Positions 9,501 to 21,011 of a stretch of 64,000 nt of DNA are shown one piece after another; position 1 is the first letter of the stretch, and each line of letters starts with the position of its first letter. This stretch comes from Dryococelus australis. Its lineage: Eukaryota; Arthropoda; Insecta; Phasmatodea; Phasmatidae. A model generated the notes under the pieces. That model saw nothing but the letters and a program-made list of their open reading frames with translations, was not told the origin of the DNA and searched no databases. The stretch covers positions 91,683,416 to 91,747,415 of the forward strand of contig CM057009.1 in NCBI GenBank assembly GCA_029891345.1, read 5' to 3'. Both the position numbers and the translations under genes were made by a program.

Positions 9501-9995
9501 CTTATTAGTGATTGCGTGTTCAGGGAGGCCATCAAATTGAGGCCTGTTCATGCTATTGTATCATCTCGCTTCACCTTGACGACACGAGATGTACTCATCT
9601 CGACAAGGATTTCGGATATTTTTTTGAGGGGGAGAGAGAGAGAAAAAGTTTTCTGGCCTTCTTCAATACAGTCTTCAGGGCTGCTGGCAGTGGGAATACG
9701 AGGGTTCAAACCTCTTCGATACAGTAGGATAGCTTATGGGTTGGTGTTTAAATAGTTGCAAAGGAAGACTCGGTTATGAAACTGACGTCATCTTCACTCT
9801 TGCCGGTGGGCTGTTATGTGTGGTGCACTACAGCATTGGTAATGGCAAATTAGATGTCGGGCCTTGAACTTGAGTATGTCCGTTCCTGTGAAATGTTGAA
9901 TGCGGTACGGCAGATACCCTGTGGGCAGTTTGTGTTACTGTCAGCCTTTTTTTTTTCACTTGACTTCATCAATAGTATGTACTAATAAATATCTT
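9501..9995. other. Unassigned sequence with a short purine run
   Basis: It contains a GA-rich run at 9628-9646 and a B-box-like gggttcaaacc at 9702-9712 without a convincing A box. Nothing else is recognised. Confidence 0.4.
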
Positions 9996-11874
9996 TATAG
10001 TCCATTCCCCATTGGAAGCAACTTTCTCGGAGCCCTGCTAAATATCTACTTGCAGGCCCGTTTCATATCCTTCCTCCAAATGTAAACAAACATTGCCATG
10101 TAACTGCCATGTAGCATCTGTCAAAATCAATGTTTACATTCCATTGTGTGTGTGTACATAGGTTCGTATACTTTCGCTACACCTAACAATAAACATTGAA
10201 ATATGACTTCTACTTTTATACCTATCAAATGTGTTGTTTACTGTTTACAGCTTTTCAAAGAATTCTGCCATATTCCAAAAAACCATTCCATACGAATATT
10301 CACAGTTTAGAACTCTAACATTATTTAGGTCAGCTTTATGACGTTTTAAAAATGCCTGAATTGAAAACAGTTCTTACGGTTATTTTGCATTAACATATTT
10401 GTTTTCCACAACATAACTCAATACATGTAATGCATGTTAGTATTTTGCTGCAACTGTTTTTAACACTGTTACAACTGCGAGTTAAAGGGTTGTACTAATT
10501 ATCCTTTTGTTATTGATATGTGTTGGGTCATTTCTTTAAAAGGACTGCCTCAGTTGGAATAAATATTAAAACAAAGAAACAACCAAATGAAAAAGGCACA
10601 TTGAATTCAAGCACGCAATTCGTGTTTCTCATTTTTGTCATACAAACTTTAAAAGATAGTGGTGAACATGCACACAAATAAGCCTACGATAACTTTTATC
10701 CCGCTCATATTTCTATGTATTGCTACTTACTGTTTATTAGGTTTATTGAAATTTATCGGTCTGAACTTAGTATTTTTCTTCTGGGATTGTGGCAAATTAC
10801 GTTACACGAATGTGTTTCAAAACCCTTAGGGCAAAGGTACAGTACTGTGATAAATATACAGATGTGGATGTAAATAATTAACTTCATCATAAAAACAGTT
10901 CACAGTTAAAACGTATAAATAGTGCTAATCAAATATTTTAAACCACGATGCACAAAGGCACGCCATTTCACAGATACAAATAATTAACTAAACATATGTC
11001 ACAGTATATTTATTAGTGCCGTGGAAACACAGATTTATCACAACATCGTAACTTATCTAGGTAGGTTTAAAAAACACAACGTCTACAAATGTGATGTGGT
11101 AATTTGAAGTATTTTTCTGAGTAAGAATAATTTACGTTTCGTTTGGCAAAAGCAACATGCCATGTCATGGCTTGCCACGTCTGCCAACTTCACTTGGTAT
11201 CTGCCCCGCCATCATATCTAAATATATTAAAATAAGTATTCAAGTATTAAAATCTCTTTTCAGTTGTAAATTACAAATTCAAAAATCATAATTTTGCTGT
11301 AATAAGTATGAAATATGCTATAATTTTGCTGCTTACTAGCGAAGTGAAATTTCCCGAGTTTGAAAGAGACGAAGAAAGAGAGAGAAAGTGACAAGTCTCG
11401 CCCAGCAGACAGTTTTTCAGATGCTTTCTCGCTCGATAAAACAACACCGTCCCATTACGGCCTACTCACAATATTTTCCGCTGTTATTTTAAACTGTAAA
11501 AATGATATACGTTGCCATCGGGGTTACCTAAATATTTAAATATTTCAAAAGGCACCGTTTAATTTACAAATTGTATTCTAAAAAACTATGTTAAAATAAT
11601 ATTTTAACTGTGAACTATTTCTCACCGGTCGTTGCCAACACGTTGCTGCTCTCGCTGTTGTTAATTTGTATTTAAAAAGAAATAAATATTGCAAGTTATA
11701 GAAGATATTAAGGTAAAGTTTCATTTATTCAATAATACAGTACTCTGAAGTTAACCACAGTGTTATATATTTGTGGAATACAGGTTATTGAAAAATCAAT
11801 TTAACATATTATGCCTAGAGTGTTTTTTCAAAGGTTGATTTTCATAAGTTGCTTCCAATCGGTAATGCTCTATA
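9996..11874. mobile_element. 1.9-kb element with about 29-bp terminal inverted repeats, no gene seen
   Basis: The left end (9996-10024) and the reverse complement of the right end (11846-11874) both read TATAG, two variable bases, then CATTCCCCATTGGAAGCAACTT or its variant with two mismatches. The interior is AT-rich with no reading frame above about 61 codons, so this would be a non-autonomous DNA transposon. A small hairpin (gtaaacaaacattg/caatgtttac) lies at 10083-10138, and a GA-rich stretch at about 11365-11390. No target duplication could be settled. The superfamily is unknown. Confidence 0.5.
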
Positions 11875-12633
11875 GGTCTCTGTATCTCCGACTAGTAACT
11901 TAAAAATTTTTATTTGTGGATTTTTTGCATTTAATGCTACTCTAAAACTAAAATTTACAAATGTGATTAGAAACAGAATTTATATGCAATTAACTAACAT
12001 TAATGTGAACTAAATGTAAAATTGTAATTTAAAAACTGTGCTTCCACTATTACAAAATATGTATGATTATAAAATTATTAAGAGAACCAGGAAGAGAATT
12101 CACGTATAACACATTAAAACATTTTCAGTACTATCACATTGATCAATTTATTTTTTCAGTTTTAAATCTATTCAAGTCCTATATTTTATATTATATGAGC
12201 TCGCATGGAAAGGAAATAGATGGGCTGAAATTGAAACAAAGAAGGAATTTTATTATATTACTTTAAGTAAAATAAACTTATAAACAGTATAAGAAAGCAG
12301 CTGCATCCTTCTGTTGATCAATTGATTTTGGAAGGATAGAAGGTTTGCATCATAAGGATATCTTTACTCTAATGTACAGTCTTAGTTCTAATACAAATAA
12401 ATTATTTTATACATTAGGAACAAATTTTGGTGAAATATATGTAATATTATTGGTTATCTATTTCTTATATTAGTTTGATTTTTTTCCTGGTGTCATATAG
12501 CTGATGTTTTAATGTTCATATTTATGTGACATGAAAACAACATAATTCAGTAAAAGTATACCAAGAGTTGACTTTTTGGTTGGTTTTCTGCACAACATTT
12601 TTTTTCTTTTAGTACAAAAGTACTTTTTTTAGT
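11875..12633. other. AT-rich sequence without recognisable features
   Basis: There are only short open frames (the longest is 67 codons at 12063-12266) with AT-biased composition and no motif. Confidence 0.5.
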
Positions 12634-12731
12634 CTGGTTTTAACATAATAGTGACACTTATGTTGTCTGGTTTAACATAATAGTGACACTTATGTCATCT
12701 GGTTTTGACATAATGATGACACTAAAGTCTT
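12634..12731. repeat. Three tandem copies of a 32-33 bp unit
   Basis: The unit is ctggttttaacataatag followed by tgacacttatg and three variable bases. It occurs at 12634-12666, 12667-12698 (one base shorter) and 12699-12731. The third copy is the most diverged. It is a local minisatellite. Confidence 0.8.
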
Positions 12732-12965
12732 CAATGCCCTTTAAATTAATTGTTTATTTTTTATGAAGAAAATATCTAAAATCTGCTATGGAGGGCTCCC
12801 AGAGACTGCTGTGTGACATTTGATATATCCATATTTTTATGCACAAAAAGCATACTTTTGATTGTTATTGTAAGTTTGAATTTTCTTTTACCTTGTAAGC
12901 AAATACTTTAACTTTTTTTTTTAGCAGAAATTAGGTTTGAACATAAGCCTAAGCATGCTAAATTA

Positions 12966-14281
12966 CACTAACGTTTGTGAAAAATGCAACACCACGAAGA
13001 ATACGTGTGATTGAAATTAAAATTGTGCCACAGATTAGGCACAAGACAATACACATGCTACAGAGTCCCTAAACATTGTGGCAGAGAATCAAAGAGGACC
13101 TGGATATTTTCCTGGGGAATCTTCCTCCACTCAGTTTGTGTGCAAGCCACAAAGAATCAACAATGGTTCCTGAAGGACCATGATGAACTAGTCGCTGACC
13201 AACCATATCCCAGCTATGTTCGATGGGTGACATGTCAGGCGATCATTCAGGCCAGCGAAGCAGTGGTACCCATCTTTCATAGACAAAGGCTTGCACATTC
13301 CTCGCCACGTGTGGTCAGGCATTGTTTTGCTGAAATATGGCATGTAGAGTTGCCTGAAGGAGGGGCAGTACCTCGGGCTCTAATACCTCCCTGATGTAGT
13401 GGTGGCTGTGCAGATTGCTCTCAATACATAGGAGTCAAGATGGCATGTTGTATCTAATGGCACCCCAAACCATCAATCACACTTGGTGTTTGTCCGCTCC
13501 ACAGTGCAAGCTGACACATTTCTGTCACCATGGTAGCATCTAATACGTATGCGGCCATCACTGTAGGAAAGGTTGAAGCAGGACTCGTCTGAAAATACCA
13601 CATTTGGCCACTCAGCATGCCAGCGAATATGTTCACATGCCCATTACAATCTGAGGGGGTTGTGATTTCTGGAAAATGGAAGCCCACGCAGTGACATGCG
13701 TGTCACCAGTCTAGCCCGCAGCAGATGGTGTCGAACTGTCGATGCAGACAGGTCCACACCCATTGCAGTGCTCCAGTGCCAAGCCAACTCTGTGGACAAG
13801 ACTGTACGGTCTGTTATGGACATGGGGACAAGATGGTGGTAATCCAGTGCTGTGGTCACATTGCGTGGTCCAGTACCCGCTCGTTGCTGCATGCGACCCT
13901 CTTCTATTCATTGGTTCCACACATGCATCACTATCGTAGTATCAGGCCCCGTGCGAGCCAAAATGTCATGGTATGACAAAATTTCACAGAGACTAATCAC
14001 TCTGCTCAATTCAAACTCACTCTTATGCTGATATGACACCCTTTGATGTTGATGAAAAATACTGGCACTTGCTTTCACTTCGTTTGACAGCTCTTCAATG
14101 ACTGAGCTTGGCATAACACTAACCTTTTCGGTCACACGAGAAGGTGCTGCTGGGCATATGTGTAAGCCATTTCTCTGCAATCGTAATCACTTATTGCTGA
14201 TACACTGTTTTACATATTGTCCGAGTTTTGATTTATTCGAGCCATTCAATCTGGGTGTTGAAATTTTCACAAAGAATAGTG
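12966..14281 (-). mobile_element. Tc1-like DNA transposon, 1.3 kb, with TIRs and TA duplication
   Basis: The left end (cactaacgtttgtgaaaaatg, then caacacc) and the reverse complement of the right end match with several mismatches over about 28 bases. Both ends are flanked by TA (12964-12965 and 14282-14283), the target duplication of the Tc1/mariner superfamily. The transposase relic lies inside on the minus strand and fills most of the length, so this is a full-length but dead copy. Confidence 0.85.
13020..14040 (-). pseudogene. Tc1-like transposase, disrupted
   Basis: The minus strand reads, N- to C-terminal: a helix-turn-helix start (LSYHDILARTGPDTT); GTGPRNVTTALDYHHLV; STVRHHLLRARLVTRM; VVFSDESCF with the first catalytic Asp; a damaged segment where QDNARPH is usual; LSPIEHSWDMVGQRLV with the distal catalytic region; and IPQENIQVLFDSLPQ near the end. 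All parts are in the right order, but the frame changes several times and stops occur (for example after SGRY). It closely follows an abundant arthropod Tc1-like transposase type. It would have cut and pasted the element at TA sites. Confidence 0.8.
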
Positions 14282-16180
14282 TAGTTTGATGGGAGCTGCT
14301 TATTGCAAATTGTTGGTGTGCAAATATATGTATTATGTGTTGCCTGCAAGGTGACGTGTAAGTGATGGTGTGGATTAGTAGAAATTGTGGTTACCTGGTT
14401 TGAATACTTTTACCACGGGCTGCTTAAAACAGTAACGCTGATTTTTTCAGAATGGCTGTAAGTGCAGTGCTAAGGTGGTTTCGTGTGATGTCATGACAGC
14501 TGTGCTGCTGCCACTGCTACTTAGGCCTCCCTCCAGAAGGACTTATGAATTGTGAGGTCACCACGCTCAGTGCTGCAGTTTTGTTTCTGCCTTCTCTAAC
14601 TTACAAAAATTGTAATAGTGGCAAATTCAATGACATTTTGTGTAACCTTGTTGGAATTATTAATTGTTATTATGTAGTAATAGTTGTACTCTATGTAAGT
14701 TTTATTATATTTGGTTATTGAGTTTATTTTCTTAATGGGACTGTAAGTAATTTTGAAGCTTTCTTAAAAAGTATACCTAATTTTGAATTTATTCCAAAAG
14801 TGGTCTCTAGCTGATCCGTTTTTCTCTCTCTTTTATTTTTAAATTAAACTAAATTGCTCCACTTCTCTAGCGAAACATAAGGTTGACCTCCTGGATACGG
14901 CTACTCTCTACTGGGGCAGATGTAAGCAGAAAAGGAAAATGGTCAGCATCACCCCTCTTGTAAAATAACCTTGACATCTCATTCCGGCTTCCATCTCATG
15001 TCAGGTTTAGCAATTCAGCACATCGTAAAGCATTGGGTAATGGCCTAAGTCCATGAATCTCGGAACTTGTTAGCTCAGATGGGATTCTTTCCCTTTGTTT
15101 TCTTATTCATATTCTTAGAAAGTATGTCATAATCTCAAAATCGGGGCTTGGGGAATGATTCTACCTCATTGTGTAACTGCATGTGAAATTGGGATGATGA
15201 GTAGGCAAATATTTAAAATTGGGACTCAGGCTATTATTATAACTTACTTACTCTCATAACTTACAACTACTTGTATGTATACAAGGGTGCGAGGAGGACA
15301 TTTGAATAGGGGTGGGAGGACATGTGTTGCAAGAAACATGGGGTGAGGGTGTAGAGATTACACATTATAGAAATTGGGATGTGGGGGCTGGGAAATTATT
15401 TTAACTTACAACTAGGTATGAGTATACAGGAGGATGGGTGGGAGGAAGGAGATGTGCAGAAACAAAGCATGTCACACCACGCCATGGTGAAACTGTGTTG
15501 GCTCTTGTGTCGCTCGAAAATGCTGATTGTGCAGCAGTGTTGGCACAGCAATTTATTTGACGTGCGTCGTGCTGCACCGTACATGCAACTATAAAGTTTG
15601 CAACTATATGGTGGTAAACTAGCTTGTAATATCTAATATTGTGATTAATGAATTATTAATAAGTGTGCTAATTCTTATGCACTACTGGATTATTTTTAAT
15701 ATTTTTCCATTATAATATTCAATATAACATCCTAAAATGTTTTACTTTTAAAATTTGTGTTTATCTGTTATATTGGCACTATACATTATTTAACAGTCTG
15801 TGCATTTAAAGTAATGCATTGTATTTTTGTGTATTAATGTAGAAATTATCTGTTAGAAACAAATATTACTTGACCTGCATCAATTTTCCATATTGAAAAT
15901 AAATCTGATTAATCTTATATCTTAATTAATGTATTAAGGCTATTGGTATTTAACAGTTACAATGATTTAAATTTAAAACAAAATTAGAAGAATAACTACA
16001 TTGTTTCAAATTTTTTATTATTTTCACATAATACTTTAAGCGCAGATGGGTGGGGAATTTATTTTAATGTAGGGGTGGATGGTGGAGTGGCAGAAGCAAG
16101 GCTGCAAGAGGATCGGGAGTAACCAAGCCTCCACCAATGTTATATACTTTGTTTAAATTGTGGTCAAACTCTACTTTTTG
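14282..16180. other. Unassigned sequence with a short degenerate direct repeat
   Basis: A degenerate block with aacttacaacta.. tgtatgtatacaaggg and a GGAGGA-rich stretch occurs at about 15215-15310 and again at about 15372-15460. A G-rich strand bias marks 15290-15450 and 16040-16120. No coding motifs are seen. Confidence 0.4.
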
Positions 16181-16261
16181 TAGGTTGGTGGGGATTTCAA
16201 GATGGTAGAGCACGTGAGGTAAATATATATATATATATATATAAGGACCTATATGTTACTA

Positions 16262-17471
16262 CACAGTCGAATCACATTATTATGACCACCTGCTAGAAGC
16301 GCCATTTACAGCATATAGCCCATGACGCATGGCCCATGACCTGGGCTGGTGAAGCAGGTATATAATGTGACTGACAGGCTGGCTGTGCACAGAGCGCTTC
16401 TTGCTGTCATGTGTAAGGGAAGCAATTTAACCAAGATACAAAAAGGGATGGTCATTGGCTTTCTGTCCAAGGGGGGCAACATTTTGGAGAAAGAGACTTT
16501 TGTGAACTATTTACATGCCTATGTGGTAAAGGTTTATTGTGAGTGGACGAATGGCACCTTTGGGAATAACCGTCATGGACTGTGGAGCTCCACGTGCCAT
16601 TGATGTCCGAGGTGAACATTGACTATGAGGGTGTGTGAAGGCCAACGACAGGCTACAGTGGAACAGCTCACCATTCAGATGAACCTGGCGGCATCTAGAC
16701 ACATGTCTACCGCAACAGTTCAGCAAACCCTTCTGCAAATGAGGCTCTGTAGTAGATGGAGGGTGACTGCACCCATACCAATACAGGTGCATCAGCAAAA
16801 ACTACTGGAATTTACTCAACAATATGGTGACTGGCCACTGCTGATTTGCGACTGGTATTCTTCTCTGACGAGTAATGTTTTCAGCTGCAGTGAATGGATG
16901 GACATCAGCATGTCCCGCAGGAAACATTAAAGAACTGACACCCCGGATCCATTCCTGAATGAACACAAGACGGTGAGAGCAGTGTCATAGTCTGGGGAAT
17001 ATTCTCGTGGTATTCTTTAGGTCCCATGTGGAAGGCACTCTTGATCAATTCGGTTACGAATCCATCCTCTGCGATCACCTCCACCCATACATGATGATTG
17101 TTATTCCTCGGGAGGATGGGCTCTTCTAGCATGATAATGTGCCTCACCAAATGGATAGAAGTGTCCACACATGGCTGGAAGAGCACGATCAAGACCTCAG
17201 AGTTCTTTCCTGGTGCCCAAAGAGCCCTGCTCTCAATCCAATTGAACATCTGTTTGACCACCTCAATCATCGTGTTTTCATCATCTATCTCCTCTGCCAC
17301 GCATCCTTCAACAGTTGTGGGATGCACTGCAGACAGCGTGGCTCCAGATACCCATGGAGATCTATCAGCACCTGACGGAGTCACTGTCAGCTTGTCTAGC
17401 TGCTGTCCATGCTGCAAAGGGTGGTTACTCTCGATAATAGCAGGTGGTCATAATAATGTGATTCAACTGTG
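16262..17471 (+). mobile_element. Tc1-like DNA transposon, 1.2 kb, nested in a repeat
   Basis: The ends are nearly perfect inverted repeats: the left reads cacagtcgaatcacattatt then atgaccacct, and the right end is its reverse complement with few changes. TA flanks both ends (16260-16261 and 17472-17473). The uninterrupted paralogue at 9071-9500 shows the empty site. The TIRs are better preserved than those of the element at 12966-14281, so this insertion is probably younger. The two are different Tc1-like families by TIR sequence. Confidence 0.88.
16349..17400 (+). pseudogene. Tc1-like transposase, disrupted
   Basis: On the plus strand an N-terminal part (IQKGMVIGFLSKGGNILEKE) is followed by a linker with MSTATVQQTLLQMRLCSRWR (the second DNA-binding region of Tc1-like enzymes). 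The first catalytic block near 16860-16890 is degraded. QHDNVPHQ-like sequence near 17130 holds the second Asp, and SPALNPIEHLFDHLNHRV the third catalytic residue, separated from it by about 34 residues as in DD34E enzymes. Several frame changes separate the parts. Confidence 0.75.
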
Positions 17472-17982
17472 TATATGGATATATTGTTAAACATCTGCAG
17501 ATTACATAAAATACTATAAGGTTGGGGGAGGGGGGCATTTTTAACTACAGCCACTACCTTACTGAGAGTCACGTTAGTATATTGTAATTTTCCCATCTTG
17601 AAAAGTATCCCAAGGCGGGGGAAGTATGATGAGTTACGGCAGTCAGCACAGAAGGTCTCTTATGAAGTCCATCTTGGCTGGCATCACATGGAGAGAAACC
17701 CCTTCCGCGCCACTCTGTATTGCCCTCATATCGGCGTGGTATTATGCAACATGGCCTGATTCTCTGGCTGGTAGAAGTGATCCTGCTTACCGGGGTTTTG
17801 GGCAATGTGATCCCGATTATGGCAACTGGCTGTCCCAAGACTGTGCATGCTATCGTAACAGTACTCATATCATAGAAACGTTGAAATATCTGCATTTGTT
17901 GTTCTTAAGAAGTCTTTCTGAAAATATCATATCTGCATCTGCACAAAATAATGTGATGTAAACTAATACAAACTAATAAGAG

Positions 17983-20217
17983 GCAGGGCACTAAGTCTAG
18001 TTCTGCCAGAATGATCTTCTTTTTCAGGTTCTATGCCTTACTGGTATACCTGGGTGATGGAAATTACTAGTGCTAGGACGAGATTCTGGCTGACTGACTG
18101 TGCGAAAAGATGATCCTAAGATTTGAGTTTGCTGACTGTGGTATGTGGTTCGTATCGGTGGAGACAGAGCAACAAGCATAATATAGGCTACGGGTTCTGT
18201 TAGCAGCTGTTCCGGTTGACAGTAGAATTCCACAAGCCAGGGTGAACTTTGTTACTCAGGTGGGTTGTTGGCTGGAACAGGTATCGTGAAATTTCTGGTG
18301 TGACTGGAATGAGCAGGCATCAGAGGGCTTGAGCTTGATCCCTTAGAGTGAGCTGGCCTAATTCTGCAACTAGGGTGGGGGTCAGCTCTGACAAACACCC
18401 AGAGGAAATGAGTATCTCTTTGATATTCTCCTGAAAGGGGCCGCCTACCTGACACAACATGGCACAGGAGCGAGTGAACGCTACGGGCAACACTGGCACG
18501 CACATCAAGTGCCGCATCGCCACTATGCGTGAAGCACTAAACTAGCTTGCAAGCTTTTTGTCAAACCGTTTTTTCTATGGGACTTTAAGCATAGACTGTA
18601 TTATTTTACCGCTGAAAAGTCTTATGCAAAGTTCAATGCAGGATTGTATCTGAGTTTCATGTAGATCCAGTCAGCACATTTTGACATACAGCAGTCTAAA
18701 AATGCTGTTTTTAGCTATTTTGGAGGGCTTGGAAATAGTGGTTCTAACATGCATAGTGTCTTGAAAGCGACATTCTGTCATCGCCTGAAGTTTGTTTTCC
18801 TTTTTTAAATTAGCACATTGGGTGCACGTGGAATAGTTTAGTAAAAAAAAGGATCTCCCAACACAATGCAACACATTTCAAGCACCTAGTAGACGGCCCT
18901 CTTAAGACCACTCCGTTTGGAGTAAAGCATCTGGAGTCACACATACTTTCACGTTCATGAGGTGAAAAGCAGGGCTTTGCGGTTCTCTGCTATGTAGAGA
19001 ACATGAGCAGCTGCAGACAAGCAAACATCCAATCTCAGTGCCTGGCACTAAGGCATGGTAAGTAGAGAATATTAGGCCTCGCTGACTGCAGCTTCAGCAT
19101 GTGGGTGTTGGTTTTGTCTGCATTTTTCCGGCCTAGAGAATGCCCCCTTCTGGCGCAAAGGTGCGATGAAAAAGGACGAGAACCAGACCGACAAGTGAGT
19201 ACAGAAACCATGTACCTATGTAGGCTCTGCCGTTCTACCTACCAAAGTACGTAGAAAGGTTGACCGAGCGAGTGCTCATGAGTGGCAAAGACGTGTATTG
19301 GTTCATTTGAGTAACAATCCCCGAGATCACCTGCATTTCACTCAAGGGTCAGGTCAACTGGGAAAGGTGCTATGTCTACAGGAATGTGGAACTCAAGGAT
19401 AATTTTCAACCAATGTTTATTCCGTTTTATGGAAAATAAACACATGGTGATGTACTCTCTCCTGTGTTTGTCGAGAGCTTGACAGGAAGCCAATCTACGC
19501 AGTCCGAGTGGAGGCGACCGGTTTCTAGGCTAGCAAGGGTTGGGGGCAGAATAGCGCTGTTAGAACAACTGAAAACTAAAACTGACTCCCTAATGCATTG
19601 TTGCCCAGAAGGAGCCGTGATTTCTAGTGTGTAGATGATGAGTGGCACGATGCTAGGATAACTAAGCAAGGAGAGACAGGATAAGTCCAACAATGGAACT
19701 TAGGAAGGAGTTCCCTCTGGCACAAAGGTGCAGTGAAGGGAAAGTAGGTTTAGCCAGGAATGAAGCTGGTGAGAACTTCGGCAGCTAGCGTGGTGAAGAC
19801 CATCAGGCAGGCTGGTCAGATCCCCGGTGGCTAGTGTGGTGGTAAAATGAAGATTGGTCCTTTCGTTGTAGCTTGTAGCCAAGCTGATGAATGACTGGCG
19901 TCTGCAGGGTATGACGTGCTATTTATACTCTGCCGGGCGGCTGCTCAGCGCTCATTGGCTGGCGTCTTGAGGGGGAGGGGTGGTCACTGAGAAGGGGGTG
20001 GCGAAATGCATAGTTGGCTGGCATGACACACCACCGGTGCAAAACTTCGCTAGTCTGGTGAATAATAAAATCTCGGTTGGCTAGAATGTGTATTCTTGCA
20101 GGGTAGATAGTACAATCTTTTGATGTCACGGTGGTCAATGGTAATGCAAACTCCTTAGAAATCAGATGCTCTGTGGGCCATGCTGAAGAGCTGAAGTCAT
20201 CTAATTACCGTTGTTGA
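17983..20217 (-). mobile_element. LTR fragment of the Gypsy B family
   Basis: The right end (20185-20217: gctgaagtcatctaat then gttgttgaa) matches the right end of LTR B at 37240-37266. The promoter block also matches: CCAAT (minus 19958-19954) within cattggctggcgtc, and TATA (minus AGTATAAATAG, 19930-19919). The left end, gcagggcactaagtct at about 17985, lines up with interior positions of LTR A (5205) and LTR B (35528). The terminal 150 bases or so are therefore missing. A broken frame at 18252-18523 corresponds to the U5 frame of element A. It has no internal region attached, so it is a truncated solo-type LTR. Confidence 0.7.
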
Positions 20218-21011
20218 AAATGCATCATGCATCAAACTTTAGCATTTTAAATCATATTACATTTACATGTTTCTTCATGTTGTACTTTTTTTTTTTTTCT
20301 CATTTTGGCTGGACTTGGACAGTCAATACAGTCAGTTATAGGTGCCGTAGCTGCACAATGTCTTTACTGTGTACAACATCAGTTGTTTACTGTGGGAGCA
20401 CTGAAGTTGGCAATATGATTCCACACAGCAAAAATGCCATTTTAGTACGGTCACATGTCCATGGACAAGTGCCTTTTCAGTACTCATATCTGGGTGTATG
20501 TCACATTAGCCATATATTAATGATGTTAGGAGGTGGGACTAGTGCCCTTTCTTTTCAGATATGATGTGATATGATCTGAAGTTCAGTACAATGGGAAAAT
20601 AAGGTTTTTCAATTTGTGGACTAATCTCCTTTCTAAAATGACTGATTCAATGGTTTTTAATGTATAATGCAACCACGTATTTAATTAAAATGATTTTACA
20701 ACTTGTCTTGATTGATACTTAAAGTTAATAATTATATATACTGTTATTAGTAGATCTTCATGCCAGTACCTGTGCTAGAATATCACATTTTGTTGGCATG
20801 GGTACTGGTCAGGAACACATACACATTCTGTGTGTGTCACCTGTTTTGCTCAATTTAGGATGTTGAAACAGGTACTAATTGATGCAACATGCCCTAGGAA
20901 GGTTTTATTTAACACCATAAGTTGAAATCATTTCAGACTTTAGCCATTGCTTCTTTTGTAATAAAAGAAATTATCTCATTGAGATTTTCCTCACAAGATT
21001 TTAACACTTTG
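20218..21011. other. Unassigned sequence between two LTR copies
   Basis: A T-run (20288-20299) and a 117-codon open frame (20211-20564) without recognised motifs are present. Nothing else is supported. Confidence 0.4.

Larger units (their letters stand above)
16181..17843 (+). repeat. Second copy of the 9071-9500 repeat, split by a Tc1-like element
   Basis: The left part (16181-16261) and right part (17472-17843) together match 9071-9500. A TA microsatellite at 16222-16243 sits in the left part. The interruption is exactly the Tc1-like element at 16262-17471 with its TA duplication. Confidence 0.75.

Noticed and set aside
9690..9720. B-box-like gggttcaaacc as a SINE
   Set aside because: No acceptable A box at the right distance on either strand.
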